This document shows, piece after piece, positions 6,074 through 14,400 of a DNA stretch of 14,966 nt. Under the pieces are notes generated by a model, which saw nothing but the letters and a program-made list of their open reading frames with translations, ran no database searches and was not told where the DNA came from. The position numbers and the translations under genes were made by a program. Numbering within the stretch: position 1 is the stretch's first letter; every line of letters starts with the position of its first letter. Source of the DNA: UBA2287 sp037442025 (GTDB taxonomy: Bacteria > Bacteroidota > Bacteroidia > Bacteroidales > Tenuifilaceae); assembly GCA_037442025.1 (NCBI GenBank), contig JBBIRB010000058.1:1-14966 (forward strand). Reading direction: 5' to 3'.

Positions 6074-7033
6074 CTAGGATTTGCTGGTATCGCCGTTTAT
6101 TAAATAATTGTTCCTATCGGCCGAGCTGCGCGCAACCAGCTCGCCAATGAACCCGGCCATAAAAAGCTGGACACCAATAATTGCCATTACCAAGGCAATA
6201 TAGAAAAGAGGTTGGTCGGTTACTGCTCTGTATTTAAGCTGATGGGCCTGAGCCCATAATTTGTTGGCTACAAGCCAAACAGCAATTCCACCACCGGCCA
6301 TAAACATTAAAGTGCCTAGGGTGCCAAAGAAGTGCATGGGTTTTTTCCCAAATTTTGCCACAAAAATTACTGAGAAAAGGTCGAGGAAACCGTTGATAAA
6401 ACGCTCCCAGCCAAACTTTGTAACGCCATACTTGCGTTCCTGGTGCTGTACTACCTTTTCGCCAATTTTCTTAAATCCGGCCTGCTTTGCCAATACAGGT
6501 ATATAGCGATGCATTTCCCCATAAACCTCGATGCTTTTAACAACCCGAATTTTGTAGGCTTTCAGGCCGCAATTCATGTCGTGAAGCCGAATACCAGTAA
6601 ACCGCCTAACGGTTGAGTTGTAAAGTTTGCTGGGTATTTTTTTCGTGAATAACGGATCGTGCCGTTTCTTTTTCCATCCCGAAACCAAATCGAAACCCTC
6701 ATGGGTAATCATTCGGTAAAGCTCGGGAATTTCATCGGGACTATCCTGCAGGTCGGCATCCATGGTAATAACCACATTTCCTTTGGAATTTTGGAAGCCC
6801 ACCTGCAAGGCAGCCGATTTACCATAGTTACGCTGAAATCGGATTCCCCTAACACTCGCCTGCTGCGAGGCCAAGCCAACAATAACATCCCAACTGCTGT
6901 CGGTGCTGCCATCGTCTACCATAATCAGCTCATAGCGAATGCTTATGGTACTGCATACACGATGAATCCAATCAACTAATTCGGGTATCGACTCCTCTTC
7001 GTTGTATAGCGGAATAACTATGGTAAGGTCCAT
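6074..7033 (-). CDS. Family 2 glycosyltransferase, DPM1/GtrB-ArnC-like, with two C-terminal membrane helices
   Basis: The 319-residue protein begins MDLTIVIPLYNEEESIPELV, the classic GT-A start. It has VDDGSTD (residues 39-45), MDADLQDSPDEIP (91-103, metal-binding DxD) and HDMNCGLKAY (151-160). Two membrane helices follow at about 233-258 and 274-299. This layout is that of bacterial polyprenyl-phosphate sugar transferases such as GtrB and ArnC, which attach a sugar from a nucleotide donor to undecaprenyl phosphate on the inner face of the cytoplasmic membrane for later transfer to envelope glycans or lipid A. The sugar cannot be told. The gene starts three bases after the DUF4199 stop codon, so the two are co-transcribed and perhaps translationally coupled. 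Confidence 0.9.
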   Translation of the reverse strand: MDLTIVIPLYNEEESIPELVDWIHRVCSTISIRYELIMVDDGSTDSSWDVIVGLASQQASVRGIRFQRNYGKSAALQVGFQNSKGNVVITMDADLQDSPDEIPELYRMITHEGFDLVSGWKKKRHDPLFTKKIPSKLYNSTVRRFTGIRLHDMNCGLKAYKIRVVKSIEVYGEMHRYIPVLAKQAGFKKIGEKVVQHQERKYGVTKFGWERFINGFLDLFSVIFVAKFGKKPMHFFGTLGTLMFMAGGGIAVWLVANKLWAQAHQLKYRAVTDQPLFYIALVMAIIGVQLFMAGFIGELVARSSADRNNYLINGDTSKS

Positions 7034-7036
7034 GAA

Positions 7037-7561
7037 CTATTGAAATAGGGGTTTATCTTTTTTAATAAAAATTGAAGTAATTAAAGAGAAGATGGTGCCC
7101 ATGAAAACGGAACCGAAAAAGCCAGATATAGTCATAATGGCTGGGTTCATAAATTTTTTGGTCATAGCCATACCAGCCTCAATTTGATCTTCGGACATTC
7201 CTTTGTTAAGTAACTCCTCCTCAGTTATTTCTAAAAGTTTCGAAATAAAATCGGGGTCGATTACTGTAATAAAAAGAAGCATATAAAAAGTAGAAATTAT
7301 GCTACCGAAAATGCAAATCAGAACGCTAAAACCAAGAGCGTTACCGTACGAAATGGATCCGCCCAGCACATCATCTCTGTACTTGGTTGTTCCATAAATA
7401 ATAAACCCAATGAAAATAGCCCAGTTTAGCAAGCTAACCCAAAACGGGGGCTTCACAATACCTGCTATATAGGTTATTAAACTTAGTGCAACAAGGGCAA
7501 CGCCCATAATCAGACCATAGGTCATTGAATTTTTTACCTTTGAATTACTTTGATTTTCCAT
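7037..7561 (-). CDS. DUF4199 domain membrane protein
   Basis: The 174-residue protein is mostly hydrophobic with four likely membrane helices: about residues 13-35, 40-58, 74-100 and 142-166. Between the third and fourth lies an acidic, helical soluble segment (SKLLEITEEELLNKGMSEDQIEAGMAM). The short charged N-terminus (MENQSNSKVKNS), a GGSISYGNALGF turn and the C-terminal IKKDKPLF match the DUF4199 family, which is largely restricted to Bacteroidetes and has no known function. It is the first gene of a two-gene operon with the glycosyltransferase and has its own -7 element 25 bases upstream. A supporting role for the transferase, such as helping present or flip the lipid carrier, is only a guess from linkage. 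Confidence 0.82.
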   Translation of the reverse strand: MENQSNSKVKNSMTYGLIMGVALVALSLITYIAGIVKPPFWVSLLNWAIFIGFIIYGTTKYRDDVLGGSISYGNALGFSVLICIFGSIISTFYMLLFITVIDPDFISKLLEITEEELLNKGMSEDQIEAGMAMTKKFMNPAIMTISGFFGSVFMGTIFSLITSIFIKKDKPLFQ

Positions 7562-7585
7562 TTTCTTGGGTTTTTAGTTTTATTG

Positions 7586-7593
7586 CAAATATA
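7586..7593 (-). promoter_or_regulatory. -7 element upstream of the DUF4199-glycosyltransferase operon
   Basis: The complement reads TATATTTG, a full match to TAnnTTTG, 24 bases before the start codon. A TTTG lies too close (10 bases upstream) to be the usual -33, and no good -33 occurs at 19-21 bases. Transcription would start about 18 bases before the ATG. Confidence 0.6.
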
Positions 7594-7622
7594 GATTTTT
7601 TGTCAAAAAAAGGTGTGCGTTC

Positions 7623-7653
7623 TTCGAGTTATAATAAAGTTTAGCTACCTTTG
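7623..7653 (+). promoter_or_regulatory. Promoter of the SRP RNA gene
   Basis: TACCTTTG (7646-7653) matches TAnnTTTG perfectly and TTCG (7623-7626) is a three-of-four match to TTTG, 19 bases upstream. The predicted start falls at about 7658, exactly where the RNA's terminal helix begins. It is divergent from, and close to, the promoter of the DUF4199 operon. Confidence 0.75.
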
Positions 7654-7657
7654 CACC

Positions 7658-7754
7658 GGGTAAGTCTTATACGACCAGCTCCTGCTGAACCCCCCCAGGA
7701 CCGGAAGGTAGCAAGGGTAAGTGGTTGTAGCGGTGCGATATAAGTAGCTTACCC
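7658..7754 (+). ncRNA. ffs: Signal recognition particle RNA (4.5S type, small bacterial)
   Basis: This 97-base RNA pairs with Ffh to form the SRP that targets membrane and secreted proteins to SecYEG. The diagnostic helix 8 with a GGAA tetraloop is present at about 7695-7717: CCAGGACCGGAAGGTAGCA, containing the asymmetric loop that binds the Ffh M domain. The ends GGGTAAG (7658-7664) and CTTACCC (7748-7754) pair to close the long hairpin, and inner segments such as CGACCA/TGGTTG continue the helix. There is no Alu domain, so it is the short form. Eight T residues at 7757-7764 end transcription. It is the only plus-strand gene in the window and converges on trkA. Confidence 0.95.
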
Positions 7755-7764
7755 ACTTTTTTTT
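7748..7764 (+). terminator. U tract ending the SRP RNA
   Basis: The closing arm of the RNA's own terminal helix (7748-7754) is followed by AC and eight T residues (7757-7764), so the mature RNA hairpin itself can act as the terminator stem. Confidence 0.65.
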
Positions 7765-7768
7765 GCTT

Positions 7769-9109
7769 TTAGTTGAAGAATTTTCCTACCTTATTAATTG
7801 CCGAAGGCAAAGCGAACACTACTACCCTATCGTAAGCCTTAATTTCGGTATCGCCCATGGCAATGAAGCTCGAGTCGCCCCGTACTACCCCTCCAATTAT
7901 GGCATCTTTGGGGAAACTGATGCTTTTAATTTTCCCTTTTGTTACAGGCGAATCGGGCTTAACAATAAACTCGAGCACTTCGGCATCGCTTCCGGTAAGA
8001 CATTTAATGGCCGAAACTTCGGTACTCATGGTGTATCGGAAAATGCGGCTGGCAGTAATCAGTTTTTTATTTATAACCGTATCAATGCCCATTCCTTCGG
8101 CCAACTGAATGTAATCGATATTCTCGATTTCGGCAATGGTTTTTTTAACACCCATGCGTTTAGCTACCAAACACGAGAGTATATTGGTTTCGGAATTGCC
8201 GGTTACGGCAACAAATGCATCCATGTATTGCAGGCCTTCCTGTATAAGCAGTTCGGTGTCGCGACCATCGCCATTAATAACAAGTGCGTTTGAGAACATA
8301 GATGCCAAACGGCCACCTTTTGCCTTATCGCGCTCAATAATTTTAATGTTTATTTCCTTTTCGAGTTCCTGGGCAATCTTAACCCCAATGCGGCTACCAC
8401 CCAGAATCATGAGGTTGTGTACATCGAAATTGGTTTTCCCCGAGTACTCGAGCATAGTTTTAAGTCCGCTTTGGTTTGTAATAACGTAAACCAAATCGTT
8501 GTATTTAAACTCATCGTTTCCGCGAGGAATAATAGTTTCGCCTTCGCGAGCTATGGCAACTGCCCGAAATTCTAACTTTTTATTATCGTGGGTTGTTTGC
8601 TTAAGGGTCATTTCAAGTACCGGTGCATCGTGCTCGAGGCGAAAAACAGCCAACGAGAGCTTACCACCCGAAAAATCGACAAATTCGGTGGAACTGGTTT
8701 GGCCCAGTAGGCCAATTACCTCTTTAGCTGCTAATTTTTCGGGGTAAATAAGGTAGTCGATACCCATATTCAGAAAAAGTTCCTTGCTATTGGGCAGCAG
8801 GTACTCATTGTTATCGATACGGGCAATTACCTTTTTGGCACCCAATCGCTTAGCCAATGTGGCGCTAATTATATTGGTTTCCTCTGATTGTGCAACAGCA
8901 ATAAAAAGATCGGTTTTTTTTATGTTGGCTTCACGCAGCGCACTAATGGATGTAGCCGAACCCTCAACAACCAGTATATCGGAACTTGCTGATAGTTGTG
9001 CCAATTTTTCTGTGTCGGTATCAATTACAACTATGTCGTGATACTCGTTGGCCAACATCTTGGCCAAGTGGGTTCCTACCTCTCCTGCTCCGGCAATAAT
9101 TATATTCAT
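7769..9109 (-). CDS. trkA: Trk potassium uptake system NAD-binding protein TrkA
   Basis: The 446-residue protein consists of two RCK units, as in TrkA of E. coli (458). The first Rossmann domain starts MNIIIAGAGEVGTHLAKML, with GAGEVG at residues 7-12 and the ribose-binding acidic residue D30 in VVIDTD. The second has ILGGSRIG around 235-242 and the acidic end of strand 2 in IIERD (257-261). A TrkA_C domain follows each one, at about 145-215 and 370-440. TrkA is the cytosolic gating ring that binds NAD(H) or nucleotides and controls the membrane channel TrkH. No trkH is in the window. The start at 9109 is set by the Rossmann motif; the frame extends 25 codons upstream without homology. Its stop lies 14 bases from the end of the convergent SRP RNA. 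Confidence 0.95.
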   Translation of the reverse strand: MNIIIAGAGEVGTHLAKMLANEYHDIVVIDTDTEKLAQLSASSDILVVEGSATSISALREANIKKTDLFIAVAQSEETNIISATLAKRLGAKKVIARIDNNEYLLPNSKELFLNMGIDYLIYPEKLAAKEVIGLLGQTSSTEFVDFSGGKLSLAVFRLEHDAPVLEMTLKQTTHDNKKLEFRAVAIAREGETIIPRGNDEFKYNDLVYVITNQSGLKTMLEYSGKTNFDVHNLMILGGSRIGVKIAQELEKEINIKIIERDKAKGGRLASMFSNALVINGDGRDTELLIQEGLQYMDAFVAVTGNSETNILSCLVAKRMGVKKTIAEIENIDYIQLAEGMGIDTVINKKLITASRIFRYTMSTEVSAIKCLTGSDAEVLEFIVKPDSPVTKGKIKSISFPKDAIIGGVVRGDSSFIAMGDTEIKAYDRVVVFALPSAINKVGKFFN

Positions 9110-9200
9110 AAATTGCGTTGAAAATAAATTGCAAAGTAAGCTCAAAACTAAATGAAGTGTACCAAAAAACCGAAAATTATTCAACCCTTAACACAATCGG

Positions 9201-11303
9201 TTACTGAAATTGTAAAAAGTATGCACCATTATCAAAAGTTGAGTGCAAAGGAATTCCACGAGCAATTATCTTTCGCTTCAGGTAATCGGTTTGCCAATAC
9301 GAAAGCGACCCATCAATAATTATCTTTTTGGGTAATACAAAATTTAAAAGTGTTTCGACTGTGTAATTATTTCCTGCTGTAATAATTAAATAATCGACAG
9401 CAATTGGCTCTGAGGGTGGCAAAAAATTCTTTTTTCCTTTTGGTATAATGGCAATTTTCCCGTCGAAAAGAATCAACTTTCCCATGGGGTTGTTTTTAAT
9501 ACTTATCCCGTTCTTATTGAGCATTTCAAGAGAATTCAAATCAAAACATTCTACTTTGTTGCTTACCCTGTTTTCAATGAGGTACCCTTTTATAGTTTTC
9601 ATTGCTTTCGAATTATTATCCGATACCAATACAAACCTGCCATAATTCATAAAACCAATGGCAGTATTTCCTTTCATATTAAAAAGTATCATTTCGTTTT
9701 TCGAAAAACTCTGCACTTTCGACATACTTGAAAGAGCCACAAATACTAAAATACAGGAAAGAACTGCAAGAGTAAAAACTGTTTTGCGATAAATCAGAAA
9801 AAGGCCAAATACTATAATTGAACCATATAACAATAGTACTTGCAGAGGACTAATAACTACCCCATTAAGTGTTGAGGCGGGTAATTGTTCCACCAAGTTT
9901 ACTAAAAAAATTAACAAACTTATCGATTTGCTTAGCAACCACCCTACCCAAACTGACAATAAAGTAATGGGCGAACATACAATTATCAATAGTGTTAAAT
10001 ACAATATTACGGTAGCTAAAGGAATAGCAAAAAGGTTAGTAAGCAGGAAGTAATTTGGGAACTGGTTAAAGAAGTATAAACCCAAAGGAAAGGTTCCAAG
10101 CTGAGCAGCCAACGAAACGGCAATCAGCGCCCATACTTTGTCCAAAAAGCGGTTTCGAACATACAACCAGGAGTATATGTGGGGATAAAAGAAAATGATG
10201 GCAATAACAGCTGAGTAGGAAAGCAGAAAACCTAAGTCGGAAATTAGCATCGGATTTGAAACCAACAGAATGAATGCCGAAGCGCATAGTGTATTGTAAA
10301 CATTCGTTGAACGCGAAAGGGCTTTACCCAGAACTACCAATGAAAACATGAGCGAGGCCCGCATAACCGATGGCGAAAGACCTGTAAAAAGTGCAAATGC
10401 CCAAAGGGCAATAATTAATACGATTGCCTTTAGGTAACGACCATGCTTAATTCTGTCGAAAAAAAAGAGTGCGGAAGCCAATATAACAAACAGTATCCCT
10501 ACATGCAAACCCGAAACTGCAAGTATATGCATAGCACCCGAAGCCGAAAAGGCTTGCTGCGTTTCCTCGTCGAGGAGCGACTTATAGCCCATTACCAAGG
10601 CCGAAGCAATGGCCAAATTCTGGTCGCGCACACCCGATTGGTACAAAAACTTGGTTAAACTATTTCGGAGTTTAAAAGCGAAGCTTCTTATCAAAGTTTG
10701 TTCTCTGGTTATGAGGCTCCAGCTGTCAACCGAAACATACGCTGTTCGGAAAATGCCCCTTTTGGCCAGGTACGAAGCATAATCGAAATCGTTGGGATTC
10801 TTAGGTTTATCGATAGCATTTAAACGGGTTTTTACCGCCAGTACCGAACCATACTCGAGATTATGGGCAGCCGAATCGGATAAACTAAAATATAAAATTA
10901 CCTTTTCGTCAACTCTTCCCCAATGCCTGCCCATTTTAATCTGTTGCAACTGGGCAATGGCCCGCACCGACGACTTCCTTACCTCGGAGGGTTCATTTAA
11001 CCGAATAATGCACTCAACAGGTTCGGAAGCGTTAATGCTGCTTTCGGCTGGGAAAAAAGAGGTGAAGGTACCTCCCAGTAGTACTATTAAAATATTAAGA
11101 GCCAAACCCGAAACCCAACGGTAAGGCCAACCAGTAATAAAAAGCAGAACCAGAATGTATACAATAAAAGAAACGATGGAAAAAGCCAACCAAAACTCGA
11201 AACGAAACTGATTGATGGGAGAAAGAGCCAGCAATATACCTGTTACAAAGGGAAGCAGTAACCGAACAAAAGGAACCTGTCCTAAACTGGGCATTTGCTG
11301 CAT
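9201..11303 (-). CDS. comEC: ComEC/Rec2 family DNA-uptake channel
   Basis: ComEC forms the inner-membrane channel for single-stranded DNA in natural transformation. This 700-residue protein has two N-terminal hydrophobic segments (about 10-32 and 38-57), a further hydrophobic segment near 62-86, then a soluble DUF4131/OB-like domain (to about 200) and the multi-helix Competence domain (about 225-510). Within the last are the signatures ALVMGYKSLLDEET, SGAMHILAVSGLHVGIL (255-271) and TGLSPSVMRASLMF (307-320). The C-terminal part, 530-700, occupies the position of the metallo-beta-lactamase domain but has no HxHxDH motif, so nuclease activity is doubtful. The start at 11303 gives the usual N-terminus. 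trkA lies 91 bases downstream in the same direction. No convincing promoter was found; an AAGG immediately before the ATG is too close to be a normal ribosome binding site. Confidence 0.92.
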   Translation of the reverse strand: MQQMPSLGQVPFVRLLLPFVTGILLALSPINQFRFEFWLAFSIVSFIVYILVLLFITGWPYRWVSGLALNILIVLLGGTFTSFFPAESSINASEPVECIIRLNEPSEVRKSSVRAIAQLQQIKMGRHWGRVDEKVILYFSLSDSAAHNLEYGSVLAVKTRLNAIDKPKNPNDFDYASYLAKRGIFRTAYVSVDSWSLITREQTLIRSFAFKLRNSLTKFLYQSGVRDQNLAIASALVMGYKSLLDEETQQAFSASGAMHILAVSGLHVGILFVILASALFFFDRIKHGRYLKAIVLIIALWAFALFTGLSPSVMRASLMFSLVVLGKALSRSTNVYNTLCASAFILLVSNPMLISDLGFLLSYSAVIAIIFFYPHIYSWLYVRNRFLDKVWALIAVSLAAQLGTFPLGLYFFNQFPNYFLLTNLFAIPLATVILYLTLLIIVCSPITLLSVWVGWLLSKSISLLIFLVNLVEQLPASTLNGVVISPLQVLLLYGSIIVFGLFLIYRKTVFTLAVLSCILVFVALSSMSKVQSFSKNEMILFNMKGNTAIGFMNYGRFVLVSDNNSKAMKTIKGYLIENRVSNKVECFDLNSLEMLNKNGISIKNNPMGKLILFDGKIAIIPKGKKNFLPPSEPIAVDYLIITAGNNYTVETLLNFVLPKKIIIDGSLSYWQTDYLKRKIIARGIPLHSTFDNGAYFLQFQ

Positions 11304-11433
11304 ACCTTATTATTTGTTTTTTAAAACTAAGAAAAGAGAGGGAAATATCCAATACGTTCAGAGGGAATAAGCAATATCCATTAGTTTAATTCTAAAACTG
11401 ACAAAGAATTGCAACAACTTTATTAAAGCAAAA

Positions 11434-11462
11434 CAAAAAAAGGGTGGCCTAGGCCACCCTTT
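11434..11462. terminator. Strong palindromic terminator between the T9SS protein gene and comEC
   Basis: AGGGTGGCCTAGGCCACCCT (11441-11460) is a perfect 20-base palindrome: an eight-base stem AGGGTGGC/GCCACCCT with CTAG at the tip. In the minus-strand transcript it follows the stop codon of the secreted protein by about 20 bases and is followed by seven U residues, then GUUUUG. It is the 3' end signal of that gene. Little T-richness exists on the plus strand, where no gene needs it. Confidence 0.9.
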
Positions 11463-11481
11463 AATTTAGTGTTATAACGAA

Positions 11482-14400
11482 TTAGCGCTTTACCATTTTC
11501 CTTACCGATTTCTCGCCGTTGGAGTTTTCGAGGGTAATCAGGTAAACTCCCATTGGAAGTTTTTCGGTTGCAACTTCGAGACGACTATTTCCGCTGTTAA
11601 CAATCGATACCAGCTGCTGACCAATTAAATTGGTAATGCTAATGGTCGAAACGGTTTCAATATTCTCAATGGTAATTGAGTTAGTAAACGGATTGGGGTA
11701 AGCCGAAATGGCTGTTTTCCAATCGGTGCCCGAAATGGAGGTGAACAACGAAACATCGGCTGCCGAACGGGGAAGAATTTTTTGCTCGTTGAAGGCATAG
11801 TAAACTACTCCGGTAATATTGTAAGCAATTCCCTGTGTAAAGGTGTGCTTGTAAATATCGTCGTCGATTAGAATTTGACCCGAACCATCGTTTACCGAAG
11901 CCATACCGAAACCTGCGTTTGCGTTGGTGCAGTTTGCATTTATTACACGTACCAGAACACCCTCCCACTTCTCGGTATTGGCATCGAGAGTTGTAGTTAC
12001 CGAAGGAGCCGGTAATGCATTTCCTGTTGAAAGTACAACCGTTTCGGCTGTTACCGAGTTAATTTCGGTATTGTTATATTGCTCCTTAACAGTTCCCTTA
12101 ATGCGAACCCTGTCGCCAACGTTGGGGCGATTGGTGGTGCTGGTGTTGAATACGCGGATTCCGTTCCAGGCTCCTTCACCATCCTGCAAGAAATAACCCT
12201 TGTAAACCTGCGAAGAAGGGCTACCCTCCCAGGCATAATGCCATGCGGTTACAATGCCCGAAGTAAACACCGACTGATCCTTAAAGGGGCTGTCGGCTGG
12301 CGAAGCGGTAGTGTACTGAATATTGTAAATTGGGGTTAAAACTGGATCGTTAACCGTTACCGTAACAGTCCAAACTTTGGGTGTTCCATTCTGTGCGGTT
12401 ACAGTGTACTGTACGGGTGCCGAGAAGTTTTGCGAAGCCCCCGAAGCGGGTACTATACCGGCAAACGGCGAAACGGTAATGGTTGGTGCCAACGAGGTTA
12501 AGCTGGTTCCGTAAACCACCGAAATGCTAACGGTTGCCAGGGTGGAGTTAATTACTGCCGGGGCAGCCTGGGCTGCAAGGCTGAAGGTAACAATTTCGGC
12601 AGCGCTGCTGGCCGGAAGTACGGTAACGTTAACAGTCCACTCCTTTGTTGTGGTAGTGTTCTCAGCGGTAACTGTGTACACCACAGGGTTTGTAAAGTTT
12701 TGGGCAACCCCCGAAGCGGGATTTATGGTTGCACCGTTCGATATAACTATGGTTGGTACAATGCTGGTAATGCTGGTACCGAAAAGCACCTCGGCAGTTA
12801 CCGTTCTTGCTTCAGAATCGATAACGGCGCTACCGGCCATATTGGGAAGCGTAAAGTTGATAATTTCTGCTTCACTGCTGGCGTTGCTGCTTATGGTTAC
12901 CTTGTAATGCTTAATGGTTTCACCATCTTCGGCAGTTACTGTAACTACAACAACATCGTTGTGAGCAAAGGTTTGGCTGGCCAGGTTGGCCTCCGCAACA
13001 ACGGCTCCGTTGAACTTAACCACGCGGGTGGCAAAAGCATGGGTTGGAGTGGCAATAATACCTTCGAAACCAACAGGGTTTGGTACAAACAGCGTGGCAC
13101 CCGGATCGGTTTCGGGGTTGTTCACCTCAACGCCCACCATATTTACGGTTTCAACACCGCCCAGTTTAAAGGTAGCAAGGGTTGCATCGGTTCCAACAAA
13201 AGTAAAATCGGAAAGGTTACGCGAAACCAAACGGTAACCCGCAGGAAATTCAGTTGTTCCAGCGGTACTATAGTTAACAAACGCTACCAGATGCTTTAGC
13301 GTTTTCTGGGGAATAGGCTGCCCAACATAATTCGATTCGGAAAACGCAGTACGGAATACAGAAGCACCCGATGGGTCAGTAATATTATAGTTAGTTGCAA
13401 TTGCAAAATTGCCTGAGCCAACAAAAGCCACATTGGGAATTCGAACCAGCTTGGCCTGATCGTTTTGAGTAAGCGTAGCCAAAGTTTTGTTGACAATAGT
13501 TATGGCATTACCTGTTGAGGAAGGAGCACCCGGATTTTGAACCGGTATAAACTGAAGCATACCCTCGAATAAACTTAGTTTACCAATTAAACCCGTAATT
13601 CCATCGCCTGCTATGTAGGGTGAAGAAATAATGCCTGTTGGATCGTCGATAAGGATTGAGGCAGTAGCATCCTGAATGTACTTTTGCCCACGGGCAACAC
13701 GAGCGTAGGCAACAACGGCTTGGGAAGTTAAACGGTAAACGGTGGCATTATCGGAATCGTAGCTGCGCAGCTCGGCAATTGACGAGGCTGTGAAATCGGG
13801 GTCGTTGAAGGTATAAACGGCAGTAGCAATGGCGCTGGGTTCGATACCCACCTTATAGCCGCGGGCCTTGAGCGTGGTAGTGCTCGAAATGGCAATGGGG
13901 CCCTGGTACAGGGTTGAACTTTGGGTAGGCTCATCGCCATTAAGAGTATAGTAAATAGCTGCACTATCGGTAGCAGTTGAAATGGCAACATTTACAGTAA
14001 ATGGGTTGTAGTAAGAGCTAGTTCCGGGTGTAACACTTAAAGTACCAACCTGAGTTGTAGCTGCCGACCACTGAAACGAGAAATCATCGATTGATAAACC
14101 ATGATCATTCCCTGAATGATTTGGATCGTCCCAGCGGAACATAATATACTCACCTACTCCCAAATCAATTCCGGCCAATTCAACCTGATTAAAAACCACC
14201 TGGTTTGCTGAAGTATTGCCATTGAGAGCACCAGCAGTTGTTGTGAACTTAGGACTTGTAAAGTCTAGGCTAGAAAATGCTATCCAGTTAGTTTGGATAT
14301 TTGGGGTAAGGTCGGATATGGCTGTAGAAGATTTCTTGTACCAGAATGTAACTGTCTGAGGTACTGGAGTAGTATTGCCTCCATCGCGCCACTGCTCGCC

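Noticed and set aside
7658..7754. Riboswitch or attenuator between DUF4199 and trkA
   Set aside because: The GGAA-capped helix with CCAGGACCGGAAGG and the asymmetric loop identifies an SRP RNA, with its own promoter and terminator.
7763..8747. Plus-strand frames opposite trkA, one starting in the T tract after the SRP RNA
   Set aside because: The minus-strand frame encodes a complete TrkA with both Rossmann motifs; the opposing frames show no family resemblance.
11924..13299. Several open plus-strand frames of 80-200 codons opposite the T9SS protein gene
   Set aside because: They arise from the low-complexity codon use of the Thr/Val/Ala-rich minus-strand protein; they lack start signals, family motifs and independent promoters.
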